In this document: in pieces, positions 33,416 through 41,189 of the stretch | Numbering within the stretch: the first letter of the stretch is position 1 | Layout: every line of letters starts with the position of its first letter | From: an uncultured Prevotellaceae bacterium | GTDB taxonomy: Bacteria > Bacteroidota > Bacteroidia > Bacteroidales > UBA3663 | Length of the DNA stretch: 64,000 nucleotides | Assembly: GCA_900319235.1 (NCBI GenBank) | Contig: ONNR01000015.1 | Coordinates: 1-64,000, forward strand | Direction of reading: 5' to 3' | Translations under genes and position numbers: made by a program | The notes under the pieces: generated by a model | Seen by the model: the letters and a program-made list of their open reading frames with translations, nothing else | The model's database searches: none | Told to the model about the DNA's origin: nothing

Positions 33416-33450
33416 TTGTTGATTGTTAATTATTCATTGTTAATTGCTAA
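33416..33450. repeat. 7-bp tandem array, word TTGTTAA (5 units)
   Basis: Units TTGTTGA, TTGTTAA, TTATTCA, TTGTTAA, TTGCTAA (33416-33450), the reverse complement of the ATTAACA family, end two bases before the HTH protein gene's stop codon and lie 22 bases from the GH95 start. Confidence 0.8.
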
Positions 33451-33452
33451 CA

Positions 33453-33887
33453 TTATTTCTTGGTTTCCTCTGCACGTGGAGTACCTTTTCCAAAACGCTT
33501 ATAGATATAAGCCACAGCACTTTTGCTGTTATATCCCGTAGCCTTGGCCACCTGGTCGAGGGTCTCTTCGGGATGTTCCTTAAGGTATTTTTCAACGCGG
33601 ATGAAGACGGATGTGCTTACAATCTCGCCCAAAGTACAGTCTACAAAAAGCTGCAAAACGCTATTGAGTTTGTTCTGATCAAGATTAAGATATTCTGCCA
33701 CTTCCTTGGCTGTCGTGAACTTGTGGCTGTAGATTGCCTCGCTTACGGCATCGAGTAGTTGGTTTCCTGTGACCTTCTCCGGATAGGCGAAAAGGTCACC
33801 AATAGTGTAAGGCGGTGTGAAAGGTTTACGGTCTTCTTTCTTTACTGCGTGAGGACGGCGCCCCACAGGCATACTTGATGTTCCCAT
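33453..33887 (-). CDS. Small AraC-like HTH protein
   Basis: 144 residues from the ATG at 33885-33887 (MGTSSMPVGRRPH), 17 or so bases after a strong promoter; an ATG at 33941 overlaps that promoter and is rejected. The N-terminal 40 residues are basic with Pro. Two helical HTH-like segments follow: TTAKEVAEYLNLDQNKLNSVLQ (about 65-90) and EETLDQVAKATGYNSKSAVAYI (about 112-134), the second looking like the last helix-turn-helix of AraC proteins. There is no ligand-binding domain. A DNA-binding role is inferred; its target may be the downstream GH95 gene or its own promoter. Confidence 0.7.
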   Translation of the reverse strand: MGTSSMPVGRRPHAVKKEDRKPFTPPYTIGDLFAYPEKVTGNQLLDAVSEAIYSHKFTTAKEVAEYLNLDQNKLNSVLQLFVDCTLGEIVSTSVFIRVEKYLKEHPEETLDQVAKATGYNSKSAVAYIYKRFGKGTPRAEETKK

Positions 33888-33910
33888 ATTGTAAATACTA
33901 TTTTCGGGCG

Positions 33911-33942
33911 CAAATATACGGCTTATTTTCAATATCTCCAAA
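33911..33942 (-). promoter_or_regulatory. Promoter of the HTH protein gene (TTTG-N20-TATATTTG)
   Basis: Minus-strand TTTG is at 33939-33942 and TATATTTG at 33911-33918 with 20 bases between. The start codon at 33887 is about 20 bases downstream. Confidence 0.85.
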
Positions 33943-33997
33943 TTTTTTTAATAAAAAAATAGACAAAACCCTCCAATAGACGACTTTCCATCGTTTG

Positions 33998-34362
33998 GGT
34001 CCAATTCTCTTTATTAAATTGGACCGACACTATCGGACGGGTCCAATTCCATTTACTAAATTGGACCGGTACTATCGGATGAGTCCAATTCTCTTTACTA
34101 AATTGGACCGGCACTATCAGACGGGTCCAATTCTCTTAACTAAATTGGACCGAGACCATCGGACGAGTCCAATTCCCTTTACTAAATTGGACCAAGACTA
34201 TCGGACGGGTCCAATTCCATTTACTAAATTGGACCGAGACTATCGGATGAGTCCAATTCTATTTAGCAAATTGGACCGAGACAAACCGATGGGTCCAATT
34301 CCATTTACTAAATTGGACCGAGACATTCAGACGGGTCCAATTCTATTTAGTAAATTGGACCC
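33998..34362. repeat. Nine-copy 42-bp tandem hairpin array
   Basis: Nine copies of a unit of exactly 42 bases, with starts at 33999, 34041, 34083, 34125, 34167, 34209, 34251, 34293 and 34335. Each is an inverted repeat: GGTCCAATT, a 10-base loop, then AATTGGACC. The inner arms GTCCAATT and AATTGGAC are the same in all nine, while loops (for example CCATTTACTA) and the 14-base linkers (often CCGA..CTATCGG, a second small hairpin) vary. The array lies between the BspA-like gene's stop codon and the HTH protein promoter. It is not a CRISPR array. Confidence 0.95.
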
Positions 34363-34399
34363 GTCAGGCAAGATAATGAAGTGAAAATTCTCAGTCAAT

Positions 34400-35863
34400 T
34401 CAAGGTAAGACAGGCTTAACCTCCTTGAATTTGTTCCAAGGTTCTTCCTTCATATAAATACCAACCAAATCTTTTGGCACATATAAAATGATATGCTCAA
34501 TATCTGAAATATCAAAGGCTACAGTCCAAATGAAAGTTTTTTTCTCGGGAAGGCAATAGACATTTTTCAAGCGAGAACAACCGAAGAACGCTCCCCATTC
34601 TAGATCTTCCAAATTGCTGCTGATTGTTAATTCGGTTGCGCCACTGCAACCTTTGAAGGCGTGGCGGCCTATTTTGGTTACATTGTTAGGGATTTCAATG
34701 GAAGTGAAGCCGCTTCCCCCGTAGAAGGTATAATCGTTGATAGTTGATATATCGTTTGGTATTACCAGGTCCTTGATCTCTTCCCCATTCAAATACAGAT
34801 GTTGTGCATAAGATAGAGGGTTGCTGGTTCGATTGAGCTCATCCTCAGATTGAAAGCCGAATTGTATGCCACACCAAGCGGATAAATCCTTTATGTTGAC
34901 AGCTTTCAAGTTGGTGCAGTTTAGGAATGCATAAAGATCAATAAATTGAACTTTCTTGCCGATAGTTATCGACTCCATACTGCTGCAATCTGAAAATGCT
35001 TGTGGCCCAATGGTAGAAACACTATTAGGGATAGTGATGTGAGTAAGATTTGTGCATCCTTGGAATGCAGCTGTACCGATCGAAGTAACCCTGTCGGGGA
35101 TATCCAAAGATGAAAATCCTTCACAATAAGCAAAAGCCCAATCGCCAATGGAGGTTACACTGTTCGGCAGTTTTGTATAATTGCATCCTGCGATTAACTT
35201 GTTGGTTGATGTTTCAACAATGGCATTACAGCCCTCTCTTGAGTCGTAAATGGGATTTCTCGGATCAACAATGATGGATGAAAGATTGCTGCATCCATAA
35301 AAGATTAAGTTTTCAATGGACACTACATTTTTCGGGATGAAAATGGATGTCAAGTTTTTGCAACCAGAGAATGATTTATAACCAATCGAAGTTACACTGT
35401 TAGGTATGGTTATGGATGACAAGCTGGTACAATCCCAAAACAAGTACCTTGAGATTAAACTTATTGAGTTTGGGATACTTATTGAGATTAAATTGCAACA
35501 ATTACAGAACGAGCCTTCACCGATCGAAGTGACACCATCTGGAATAGTTAATGAGGTTAACTTGAAACAGGATTTGAAAGCATAATTGCCTATATGGGTT
35601 ACACTCTTGGGTATGGCCACAGAAGACAAACTATCGCAATATGCGAATGCACATTGCCCAATCGAAGTGACTGAATAAGTAATGCCTTCAAATGTCATCG
35701 ATGAAGGAATTACTACATCCCCGACGTAATTATTCCATCCGTATGTAACCTCTGCTTCTTTAGTCTTTTCATTCAAGTTATAAGCAAAGCCATCAACCTC
35801 AGTGTCATATGCCCAGGACAAAAGAGGTATAATAGCGAGTGATAAGGTTAGAATCTGTTTCAT
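34400..35863 (-). CDS. BspA-like leucine-rich repeat surface protein
   Basis: 487 residues from the ATG at 35861-35863 (MKQILTLSLAIIPLLSWA, signal peptide); the ATG at 35881 is closer to the promoter and less likely. At least eleven LRR_5-type repeats are visible, each with a core such as LTSLTIPDGVTSIGEGSF, ISIPNSISLI, ITIPNSVTSIG and LDIPDRVTSIG. This is the BspA family of Tannerella, Prevotella and Treponema, involved in adhesion. No cell-wall anchor or C-terminal sorting module is seen. It has its own promoter; the 42-bp array starts 38 bases after its stop codon. Confidence 0.9.
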   Translation of the reverse strand: MKQILTLSLAIIPLLSWAYDTEVDGFAYNLNEKTKEAEVTYGWNNYVGDVVIPSSMTFEGITYSVTSIGQCAFAYCDSLSSVAIPKSVTHIGNYAFKSCFKLTSLTIPDGVTSIGEGSFCNCCNLISISIPNSISLISRYLFWDCTSLSSITIPNSVTSIGYKSFSGCKNLTSIFIPKNVVSIENLIFYGCSNLSSIIVDPRNPIYDSREGCNAIVETSTNKLIAGCNYTKLPNSVTSIGDWAFAYCEGFSSLDIPDRVTSIGTAAFQGCTNLTHITIPNSVSTIGPQAFSDCSSMESITIGKKVQFIDLYAFLNCTNLKAVNIKDLSAWCGIQFGFQSEDELNRTSNPLSYAQHLYLNGEEIKDLVIPNDISTINDYTFYGGSGFTSIEIPNNVTKIGRHAFKGCSGATELTISSNLEDLEWGAFFGCSRLKNVYCLPEKKTFIWTVAFDISDIEHIILYVPKDLVGIYMKEEPWNKFKEVKPVLP

Positions 35864-35894
35864 ATTAGTACTAAATCTCATTGGTTGTTCGTAG

Positions 35895-35926
35895 CAAATA
35901 TGGTGATTTTATGAATACCTTCCAAA
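35895..35926 (-). promoter_or_regulatory. Promoter of the BspA-like gene (TTTG-N20-CATATTTG)
   Basis: Minus-strand TTTG at 35923-35926 and CATATTTG at 35895-35902 are 20 bases apart; the -7 element differs from consensus only at its first base. The start codon is 31 bases downstream. Confidence 0.75.
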
Positions 35927-36197
35927 TTTTTTGAAGGTGGCAAATTTGACATGTTTTTCAGGAAAATGTCAATTTATTATTTAGGACAAGTGTGGCGCTG
36001 ATACTTTGATTATGGCAATCGTGTCTTTTTTTGCACACGTGTCGAAGATTTTATGTAAAAAAAATAATTTTTTCAACATAAAAAACACACCACGGCGGCA
36101 TTTATCAAGCGACATCGCATGAAATCGACAAGCGCTGTCCAATCGGCTGCAAAGAAGCTTATGGAATACTCCGCTCAAATCAAGGCAAGTACTAACA

Positions 36198-36240
36198 AAA
36201 TGCAGAAACGCGTCGCAAAGTCGGACGCGTTTCTGCATTT
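36198..36240 (-). terminator. Terminator of the manA-GH97 operon, 17-bp perfect stem
   Basis: AAATGCAGAAACGCGTC (36198-36214) pairs perfectly with GACGCGTTTCTGCATTT (36224-36240) around nine bases. It lies about 48 bases past the GH97 stop codon and is followed on the minus strand by TTTTG. Confidence 0.85.
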
Positions 36241-36287
36241 CTTTTCAATCTAAGGCTGCGAGAAGGAATGGGGTTTGCCTTAATGAG

Positions 36288-38186
36288 TTACTTTTCCACC
36301 TTCGTGAGAATGCCTACGTAGCCTCCTGCATTGGCAAGTTTCAGTTTCAAAGGCTTGTCGGAACGGATGACTACGCTTTTGTGCTCGCAGGAAGTGGCAT
36401 CCTTGTTGGCCTGCTTGCCATCGCGCCAGTATTCGAGGCGATAGGTTCCCATGGGAAGGAAACTGAGATCGAGATTAAGGTCACGCTGGATGCTGTTGTT
36501 CAAGACACCCACAAACCACTTCTCTCCACTCCTTTTGGCAAGGGCTACGTATTCGTCGGGAGCGCCTCCGAGGAAACGGATGTCGTCCCAGACGACGGGA
36601 ACAATCTGAACAAAATCCGAACCAACCTGTCCCAAGACGTGATCGGGATGGTCACAGAAACACATGAACGGACTCTCGTAAATCACGAACTTCGCCAACT
36701 CGGCGCTGCGCGTATTCATCACGAGGGCGGGTGACTGGCTCTTGAACTGTTCCTTTGTCACATTGAGGAAACCTCCCGGCGTATAATCCATCTGCCCTGC
36801 CAAGAGGCGAGTGAATGCCAGCGTAACGTTGTGCTCAGGTGTCACGCGGTCGGACCACTTGTAATATTCCGACCCCATCACACCCTCGCGGGTAAGGAGG
36901 TTCGGATAGGTGCGGTCGATGCCATCGGGACAATAGGCGCCATGCAGATCGACCATCAGCTGGCTTTCGGCAGCAGCCTTGACCACGAGCGGGAAGGCAG
37001 CCTTGTACTGGTCGTTATGATTGGCATCTTCGCAGCGCAGCCACAGCCAGATATCGACGTTCTTCGACTTGGCATAACTCAGAATCTCGGGCATGTCGAG
37101 CTGCGGAGCAGGCTTCGTGATGTCGGCCTCAGGCGTAGCATAAGGTCCGTACCAAGTCCAGTCGATGAGCATATAGGGCCACCCCTGCACCGAGGCGAAG
37201 TCGATGTATTGCTTGATGACTTCCTGCTCCATCAGCACTTCGCCGCTCCACCAGTGGTCCCATGCCGACATGCCAGGCTTGATCCACGAGGGATCCTCTA
37301 TGGAGCACGGAGGATTGAGCGAACGCAGGATCTCCGACTCGATGAACTTGCCAGGATTATGGCCCACCATGACGACGCGCCAAGGGGTATCCTGCTTCTC
37401 GCTGAAACGTGCCTTCACTCCATTCTCTGTTTCGCCCCAGATAGGTGTGAGCTTGGTCTGAAGCAACTGGAATCCGTCCTTCGGACCCTCGCTTCGACCC
37501 AGATAGAGGGCAGGGAAGTTGTCGAGCGCCGCATTGAGGATGGCCATGCAGTGGTTGTCGTCGATTTCGATGAGTCCCGGCAGGCCGCAATGCTGGTCGC
37601 TGCGGATTTCGGTGACCGGTGTCTTGACGTACTCTCCTTCCTGCGACGACTTATAGCTCCTGCCGTCCTGTTCGTAGGCAAAATTCGGAATACGCAAGGT
37701 TGCCTTCTCTGGCACAGCGAATCCTGTCACCTCTCGGGTGATTTCCCGATTGCCGAGCACGGGCGTGCCGTAGAGCGTATAACGAAAGGCCATGCCGTCG
37801 TTCATCACGCGGAAGGTGACGTCCATTTTGCGATAAGGAGATTCCCCCTCCTGCAGATTGAGCACCAGCTCGTTATAAGGCACACTGATGAACGAATGCT
37901 TGTTGGCCACCACGGGCGTCCACTCCTCCACCTTGCCTTGTTGCTTTGGCTCGCCCAGCACCTTGAAGCCACCTGTCATGGGTGCCTCTCCCTTGAATTC
38001 GAAGCCCATAGGTGAGGGGGCAATCATCACGTCACCCTCAAGGCTCACACTATATTTGAGCTCCTGGCCATTGTCGATAGTAAGAACGATATTGCCTTCG
38101 GGCGAAGAGACCGTATAGGTCTGAGCAACAACTGTCTGACCCATGGCCAGACAGCTTGCGATTAGGATAGGAAGGATGTTTCTCAT
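36288..38186 (-). CDS. GH97 glycoside hydrolase, probably retaining type
   Basis: 632 residues, signal peptide MRNILPILIASCLAMGQTVVAQ. A GH97 N-terminal beta-sandwich (about 23-275) is followed by a TIM barrel with KPGMSAWDHWWSGEV, YMLIDWTWYG and MVDLHGAYCPDGIDRTYPN, and a small C-terminal sandwich. The Asp in VDLHG (residue 413) stands where retaining alpha-galactosidase members of GH97 have their nucleophile, while inverting SusB-type alpha-glucosidases have another residue; this favours the retaining alpha-galactosidase branch. Calcium ligand Glu residues appear conserved. It starts five bases after manA ends, in the same transcript. Confidence 0.9.
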   Translation of the reverse strand: MRNILPILIASCLAMGQTVVAQTYTVSSPEGNIVLTIDNGQELKYSVSLEGDVMIAPSPMGFEFKGEAPMTGGFKVLGEPKQQGKVEEWTPVVANKHSFISVPYNELVLNLQEGESPYRKMDVTFRVMNDGMAFRYTLYGTPVLGNREITREVTGFAVPEKATLRIPNFAYEQDGRSYKSSQEGEYVKTPVTEIRSDQHCGLPGLIEIDDNHCMAILNAALDNFPALYLGRSEGPKDGFQLLQTKLTPIWGETENGVKARFSEKQDTPWRVVMVGHNPGKFIESEILRSLNPPCSIEDPSWIKPGMSAWDHWWSGEVLMEQEVIKQYIDFASVQGWPYMLIDWTWYGPYATPEADITKPAPQLDMPEILSYAKSKNVDIWLWLRCEDANHNDQYKAAFPLVVKAAAESQLMVDLHGAYCPDGIDRTYPNLLTREGVMGSEYYKWSDRVTPEHNVTLAFTRLLAGQMDYTPGGFLNVTKEQFKSQSPALVMNTRSAELAKFVIYESPFMCFCDHPDHVLGQVGSDFVQIVPVVWDDIRFLGGAPDEYVALAKRSGEKWFVGVLNNSIQRDLNLDLSFLPMGTYRLEYWRDGKQANKDATSCEHKSVVIRSDKPLKLKLANAGGYVGILTKVEK

Positions 38187-38191
38187 TTATT

Positions 38192-39151
38192 TTACATTGT
38201 TGCTGTGAGGAACGTGCCGTTACCCACAAAGTGCAGCTTGTTATCGCAAGCTGGCACCAGGATGGTTTCGCCCTGGCATACATCCACGCCATTGACGTTT
38301 GCCTCTCCTCTCATACAGAGGACAATGACGAACGAATCAACCTGGTAATCGACATCCATGGTCTCGTGCACCACCACACGATTGACATTGAAATAGGGGC
38401 AATGCACCAATGGCGCATCGAGGAGAGTGCTGTCGTAGGTGCTGCGATATTCGGGATAAACGTGATAGTCGATGGCATCCTTCGCCTGTTCGATGTGGAG
38501 TTCGCGGGTATTGCCGTTGGCGTCACGACGACCATAGTCATAGACGCGATAGGTGATGTCGCTGGTCTGCTGTATTTCGGCAACGAAATTGCCAGCACCG
38601 ATGGCGTGAAGGCGTCCTGCGGGCAGGAAATAGACATCGCCCTGATGCGATTCGTATGTAGCGATGACATCCATGATGGGTGAATATCCGCCAACGGTCT
38701 CCGTAGTGACCATCTGCTCATATCGTTCGGGGGTAATCTCCTTGCACAAGCCTGTATAGATTCTTGCCCCTGGCTCGGCCTTGATGACATACCACATCTC
38801 GCTCTTGCCACGGCAACCGTGACGCTTCATCGCCAGTTCGTCATTGGGATGCACCTGCACCGAGAGATTCTGGTGAGAATCGATGAACTTGACAAGCAAT
38901 GGGAAATGATTGCCAAACTTTGCATAGACCTTCTCGCCGACGAGCTGTTCCTTGTATTTCTCGACCAGAGCCGACAGATTGAGCCCCTTGTCTTCTCCAG
39001 TTGCCACGACACTCTCTTGCCCTGGAAAGTCGCTGATTTCCCACGATTCGCCGACATTATGCAGGTCGGTATCGATTCCCTTGAACGCAGCTATCTGTTC
39101 GCCACCCCAAATGGTGGTTTTCAAAAATGATTCAAACTTATATGGTTTCAT
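38192..39151 (-). CDS. manA: Mannose-6-phosphate isomerase, class I
   Basis: 319 residues, the short form of class I phosphomannose isomerase, interconverting mannose-6-P and fructose-6-P in the cytoplasm. Zinc-binding residues are seen in SVQVHPNDELA and GKSEMWYVI, with further His/Glu in GDVYFLPAGRLHAIGAG. A short C-terminal cupin part follows. It has a strong promoter of its own and is followed by GH97 after five bases, linking a sugar-releasing enzyme with entry into glycolysis. Confidence 0.93.
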   Translation of the reverse strand: MKPYKFESFLKTTIWGGEQIAAFKGIDTDLHNVGESWEISDFPGQESVVATGEDKGLNLSALVEKYKEQLVGEKVYAKFGNHFPLLVKFIDSHQNLSVQVHPNDELAMKRHGCRGKSEMWYVIKAEPGARIYTGLCKEITPERYEQMVTTETVGGYSPIMDVIATYESHQGDVYFLPAGRLHAIGAGNFVAEIQQTSDITYRVYDYGRRDANGNTRELHIEQAKDAIDYHVYPEYRSTYDSTLLDAPLVHCPYFNVNRVVVHETMDVDYQVDSFVIVLCMRGEANVNGVDVCQGETILVPACDNKLHFVGNGTFLTATM

Positions 39152-39199
39152 CCAATATATAGATTATCTTGCTCAATAACGTGTATTGTTTTGGGGGTG

Positions 39200-39231
39200 C
39201 AAAGATAAGGAAAAAATTGGGATGTTGCAAA
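39200..39231 (-). promoter_or_regulatory. Promoter of manA-GH97 (TTTG-N20-TATCTTTG)
   Basis: Minus-strand TTTG at 39228-39231 and TATCTTTG at 39200-39207, 20 bases apart, lie 49 bases before the manA start. Confidence 0.85.
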
Positions 39232-39289
39232 TAGTATGACTGTTTTAGCCGTTATTTTTGAATGTTTTGGCAAAAAAGGACAAGTCAAC

Positions 39290-40543
39290 TTACTGATTAT
39301 AGGTCTTTTTGATGCGACGGAAGGCGTTTTCGAGGCTCTCGGTGGGGAGCAGAATGTTGTAATCTTTCCAGAAATCCGGATCATCAAAATCAGTCAGTTG
39401 CCGCGCCAAGGTGTCGTGATGGCGGAAGGCATTGTGTCGGTTGGGACGAACAGCCTCAGGCTTGATGTCGGTTATCAGCATCTCGGAATTGGCCTCATAA
39501 TGGGTGGCGAAACCACGTTTCTTCCAGTCGCAATCGAACATGTAGGTCACGCCAAGGTAACGCAGATAACTGAGCTGTCCATCGTTGTGATAATTCATCA
39601 CGATGTGAAGGCCACGAGCCTTGAAACGCATACCGAAAGGTTTCTTGGCAAGGATAGCTGCCGAAGCCTTGGCCACATCACTCATGTCCATATTATATTC
39701 TATGCGTGTGAACGTGAGGTTGGCATAGTCGATGAAGATCTTTCCGGAGAACAACGGATCGATGTATGTCGTAGCCGGGCGGAAAGAAATGACGTACTGG
39801 GGTCGATTGTCGATGGTCTGCGGCGTCTCAATCTCCAGCTGATAACGCAGCAGCATTTCGGGATTGAGGAACAGTTCACGGTCCTTGACCAAGTCGAGCA
39901 TCAGCGACTCCAAAGGTCCTCCCATCACGTGGACAGAAATGGTATCCTTCGCACGCTGGCTGATCAAGCTGCGTCCCTTGACCATAACGGCCATATCGCG
40001 CTGAGGACTGTCCTCATAACTGGTCTTGTAAAGTTCCATCACGGCCTCCGATACGCTTACGTACTTGCCACGCTTTTGAATCGTCTCGCGATAGAAGGCC
40101 TCGTAGCTCTGCGGCACGGTTGGGAAATTCTGCGGAATGCGTTCGATGGCGGCATTCAGGATGTTTTCGGGCGAATAGACAAAGACATCGTTGAGGAATG
40201 TAAAACGTGGCTGCAACGAGATTTGCAGCTCCTCCACGGGCTTTCCTTCCTTCACCTGCTGCGTCTTCTCAAGTTGGTCACGACCGACCACCACCGTGGC
40301 ATAGCCTATCGATGAAAAGAGCAGTTGCTCGGGCATCTGAGCAAGTCGCAGGCTGAACCGCCCATCGGCATTGGTCATCGTGGCAATATTTGTCCCACTC
40401 ACATGTACCTGCACATCGGGCAATCGCCGGCCATTGTCATGGTCGGTGACGATGCCGCGCAAGGTCACAAGCACACTGTCCTGCGCCACGAGGGAGCAAG
40501 GCAGTAGAAGCAATAGCGCGAGAAGAAAGTAAAAACGTTTCAT
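39290..40543 (-). CDS. Secreted carboxypeptidase-regulatory-like protein (DUF5686-like)
   Basis: 417 residues, signal peptide MKRFYFLLALLLLLPCSLVAQ. A CarboxypepD_reg-like sandwich (about 27-110, LRGIVTDHDNGRRLPDVQVHVSG) precedes a long beta-rich region with VYSPENILNAAIERIPQNF and YEAFYRETIQKRGKYVSVSEAVMELYK, as in the N-terminal region of DUF5686 proteins, but the usual large C-terminal barrel is missing. A soluble periplasmic or outer-membrane associated role is likely. It follows the NUDIX gene by 28 bases on the same strand and may be in its transcript. Confidence 0.72.
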   Translation of the reverse strand: MKRFYFLLALLLLLPCSLVAQDSVLVTLRGIVTDHDNGRRLPDVQVHVSGTNIATMTNADGRFSLRLAQMPEQLLFSSIGYATVVVGRDQLEKTQQVKEGKPVEELQISLQPRFTFLNDVFVYSPENILNAAIERIPQNFPTVPQSYEAFYRETIQKRGKYVSVSEAVMELYKTSYEDSPQRDMAVMVKGRSLISQRAKDTISVHVMGGPLESLMLDLVKDRELFLNPEMLLRYQLEIETPQTIDNRPQYVISFRPATTYIDPLFSGKIFIDYANLTFTRIEYNMDMSDVAKASAAILAKKPFGMRFKARGLHIVMNYHNDGQLSYLRYLGVTYMFDCDWKKRGFATHYEANSEMLITDIKPEAVRPNRHNAFRHHDTLARQLTDFDDPDFWKDYNILLPTESLENAFRRIKKTYNQ

Positions 40544-40571
40544 TTTCTTTTGGATTTAGAAAATTTATATA

Positions 40572-41111
40572 TTAACCCCTCTCCTCCAAATACCTTGCCA
40601 GCCCCTTTCGAATGGAGGCGAGGCCGAACTCTTCGAGGTTGAGGTTCTTGAGTGGAATCCACTCAAGCGAGGAGATGTCATCGAGGCCGCCCACACGGAG
40701 ACGCCCTTTGACACGCACTTCGAAGAAAAGATCGATGGTGCGGCACATGATGCCCGAATAGGGATAACGATTGGGCTGACTGAAGAGGTAGTGCAGGTCT
40801 TCGGGCTTGACCTCCAGACCTGTTTCCTCCTTTATTTCGCGGCACATCCCTTCTTCGGCCGTCTCGTCGAGGTCGAGGAAGCCGCCCACCATGTCGCGTG
40901 TCCCCTTGGCGGGATTGTTGGCACGCCGCCCACAGAGTATTTCGCCCTGATCGTTGACTATCACAGCGACGGTAGCACCGCGAGGATTGGTATAATATGT
41001 AAAGCCGCAATCCTCGCAATGCCTTGCCTGTGGGCCATGCTCCACAAAGCGATTGCTGCCGCATAGCGGGCAGAAGTGGAAGCGATAGAAAGGATGATCT
41101 TCGGTGAACAT
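40572..41111 (-). CDS. Zinc-ribbon NUDIX hydrolase
   Basis: 179 residues. A zinc ribbon at the N-terminus (CPLCG at about 15-19 and CEDCGFTYY at about 33-41) precedes a NUDIX domain whose box GFLDLDETAEEGMCREIKEETGL region (about 91-113) fits GX5EX7REXXEEXGX exactly. The layout resembles NudC-like NADH pyrophosphatases, but the size is smaller and the SQPWPFPxS NADH motif is replaced by FSQPNRYPYSG, a close variant. Substrate is therefore probably a dinucleotide such as NAD(H), or another nucleoside diphosphate derivative. Confidence 0.88.
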   Translation of the reverse strand: MFTEDHPFYRFHFCPLCGSNRFVEHGPQARHCEDCGFTYYTNPRGATVAVIVNDQGEILCGRRANNPAKGTRDMVGGFLDLDETAEEGMCREIKEETGLEVKPEDLHYLFSQPNRYPYSGIMCRTIDLFFEVRVKGRLRVGGLDDISSLEWIPLKNLNLEEFGLASIRKGLARYLEERG

Positions 41112-41127
41112 AACTAAAATTTTAGAG

Positions 41128-41181
41128 AACTAGAAATTCTAGACAGTCTAGATATTCTAGATCATCTAGATTTTCTAGAAA
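41128..41181. repeat. 9-bp tandem array, word NTCTAGANN (6 units)
   Basis: Six exact 9-base units: AACTAGAAA, TTCTAGACA, GTCTAGATA, TTCTAGATC, ATCTAGATT, TTCTAGAAA. All contain CTAGA in the same position. The array fills the space between the GH35 stop codon (41190) and the NUDIX start (41111), and is close in word to the array at 11024-11076. Confidence 0.9.
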
Positions 41182-41189
41182 TCCAATAC

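Larger units (their letters stand above)
35864..36287. other. Intergenic region, 424 bases, no convincing gene
   Basis: Contains the BspA-like gene promoter (35895-35926) and the GH97 terminator (36198-36240). Between them is AT-rich sequence with TTATGT and ACATAA around an A/T-run at about 36051-36082. Two open frames exist, 36119-36253 plus (44 codons) and 35981-36238 minus (85 codons), but both run into the terminator stem and I do not accept either. Confidence 0.6.

Noticed and set aside
33998..34362. CRISPR array
   Set aside because: The variable parts are short linkers of about 14 bases that are similar to one another, not unique spacers; the repeat is a full hairpin and no cas gene is in the window.
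35981..36238. 85-codon minus-strand open frame
   Set aside because: Starts inside the terminator stem and runs through AT-rich spacer; codon use is unlike real genes nearby.
36119..36253. 44-codon plus-strand open frame
   Set aside because: Its last third is the 17-bp terminator stem of the GH97 transcript, it has no promoter or start signal, and the protein is not recognisable.
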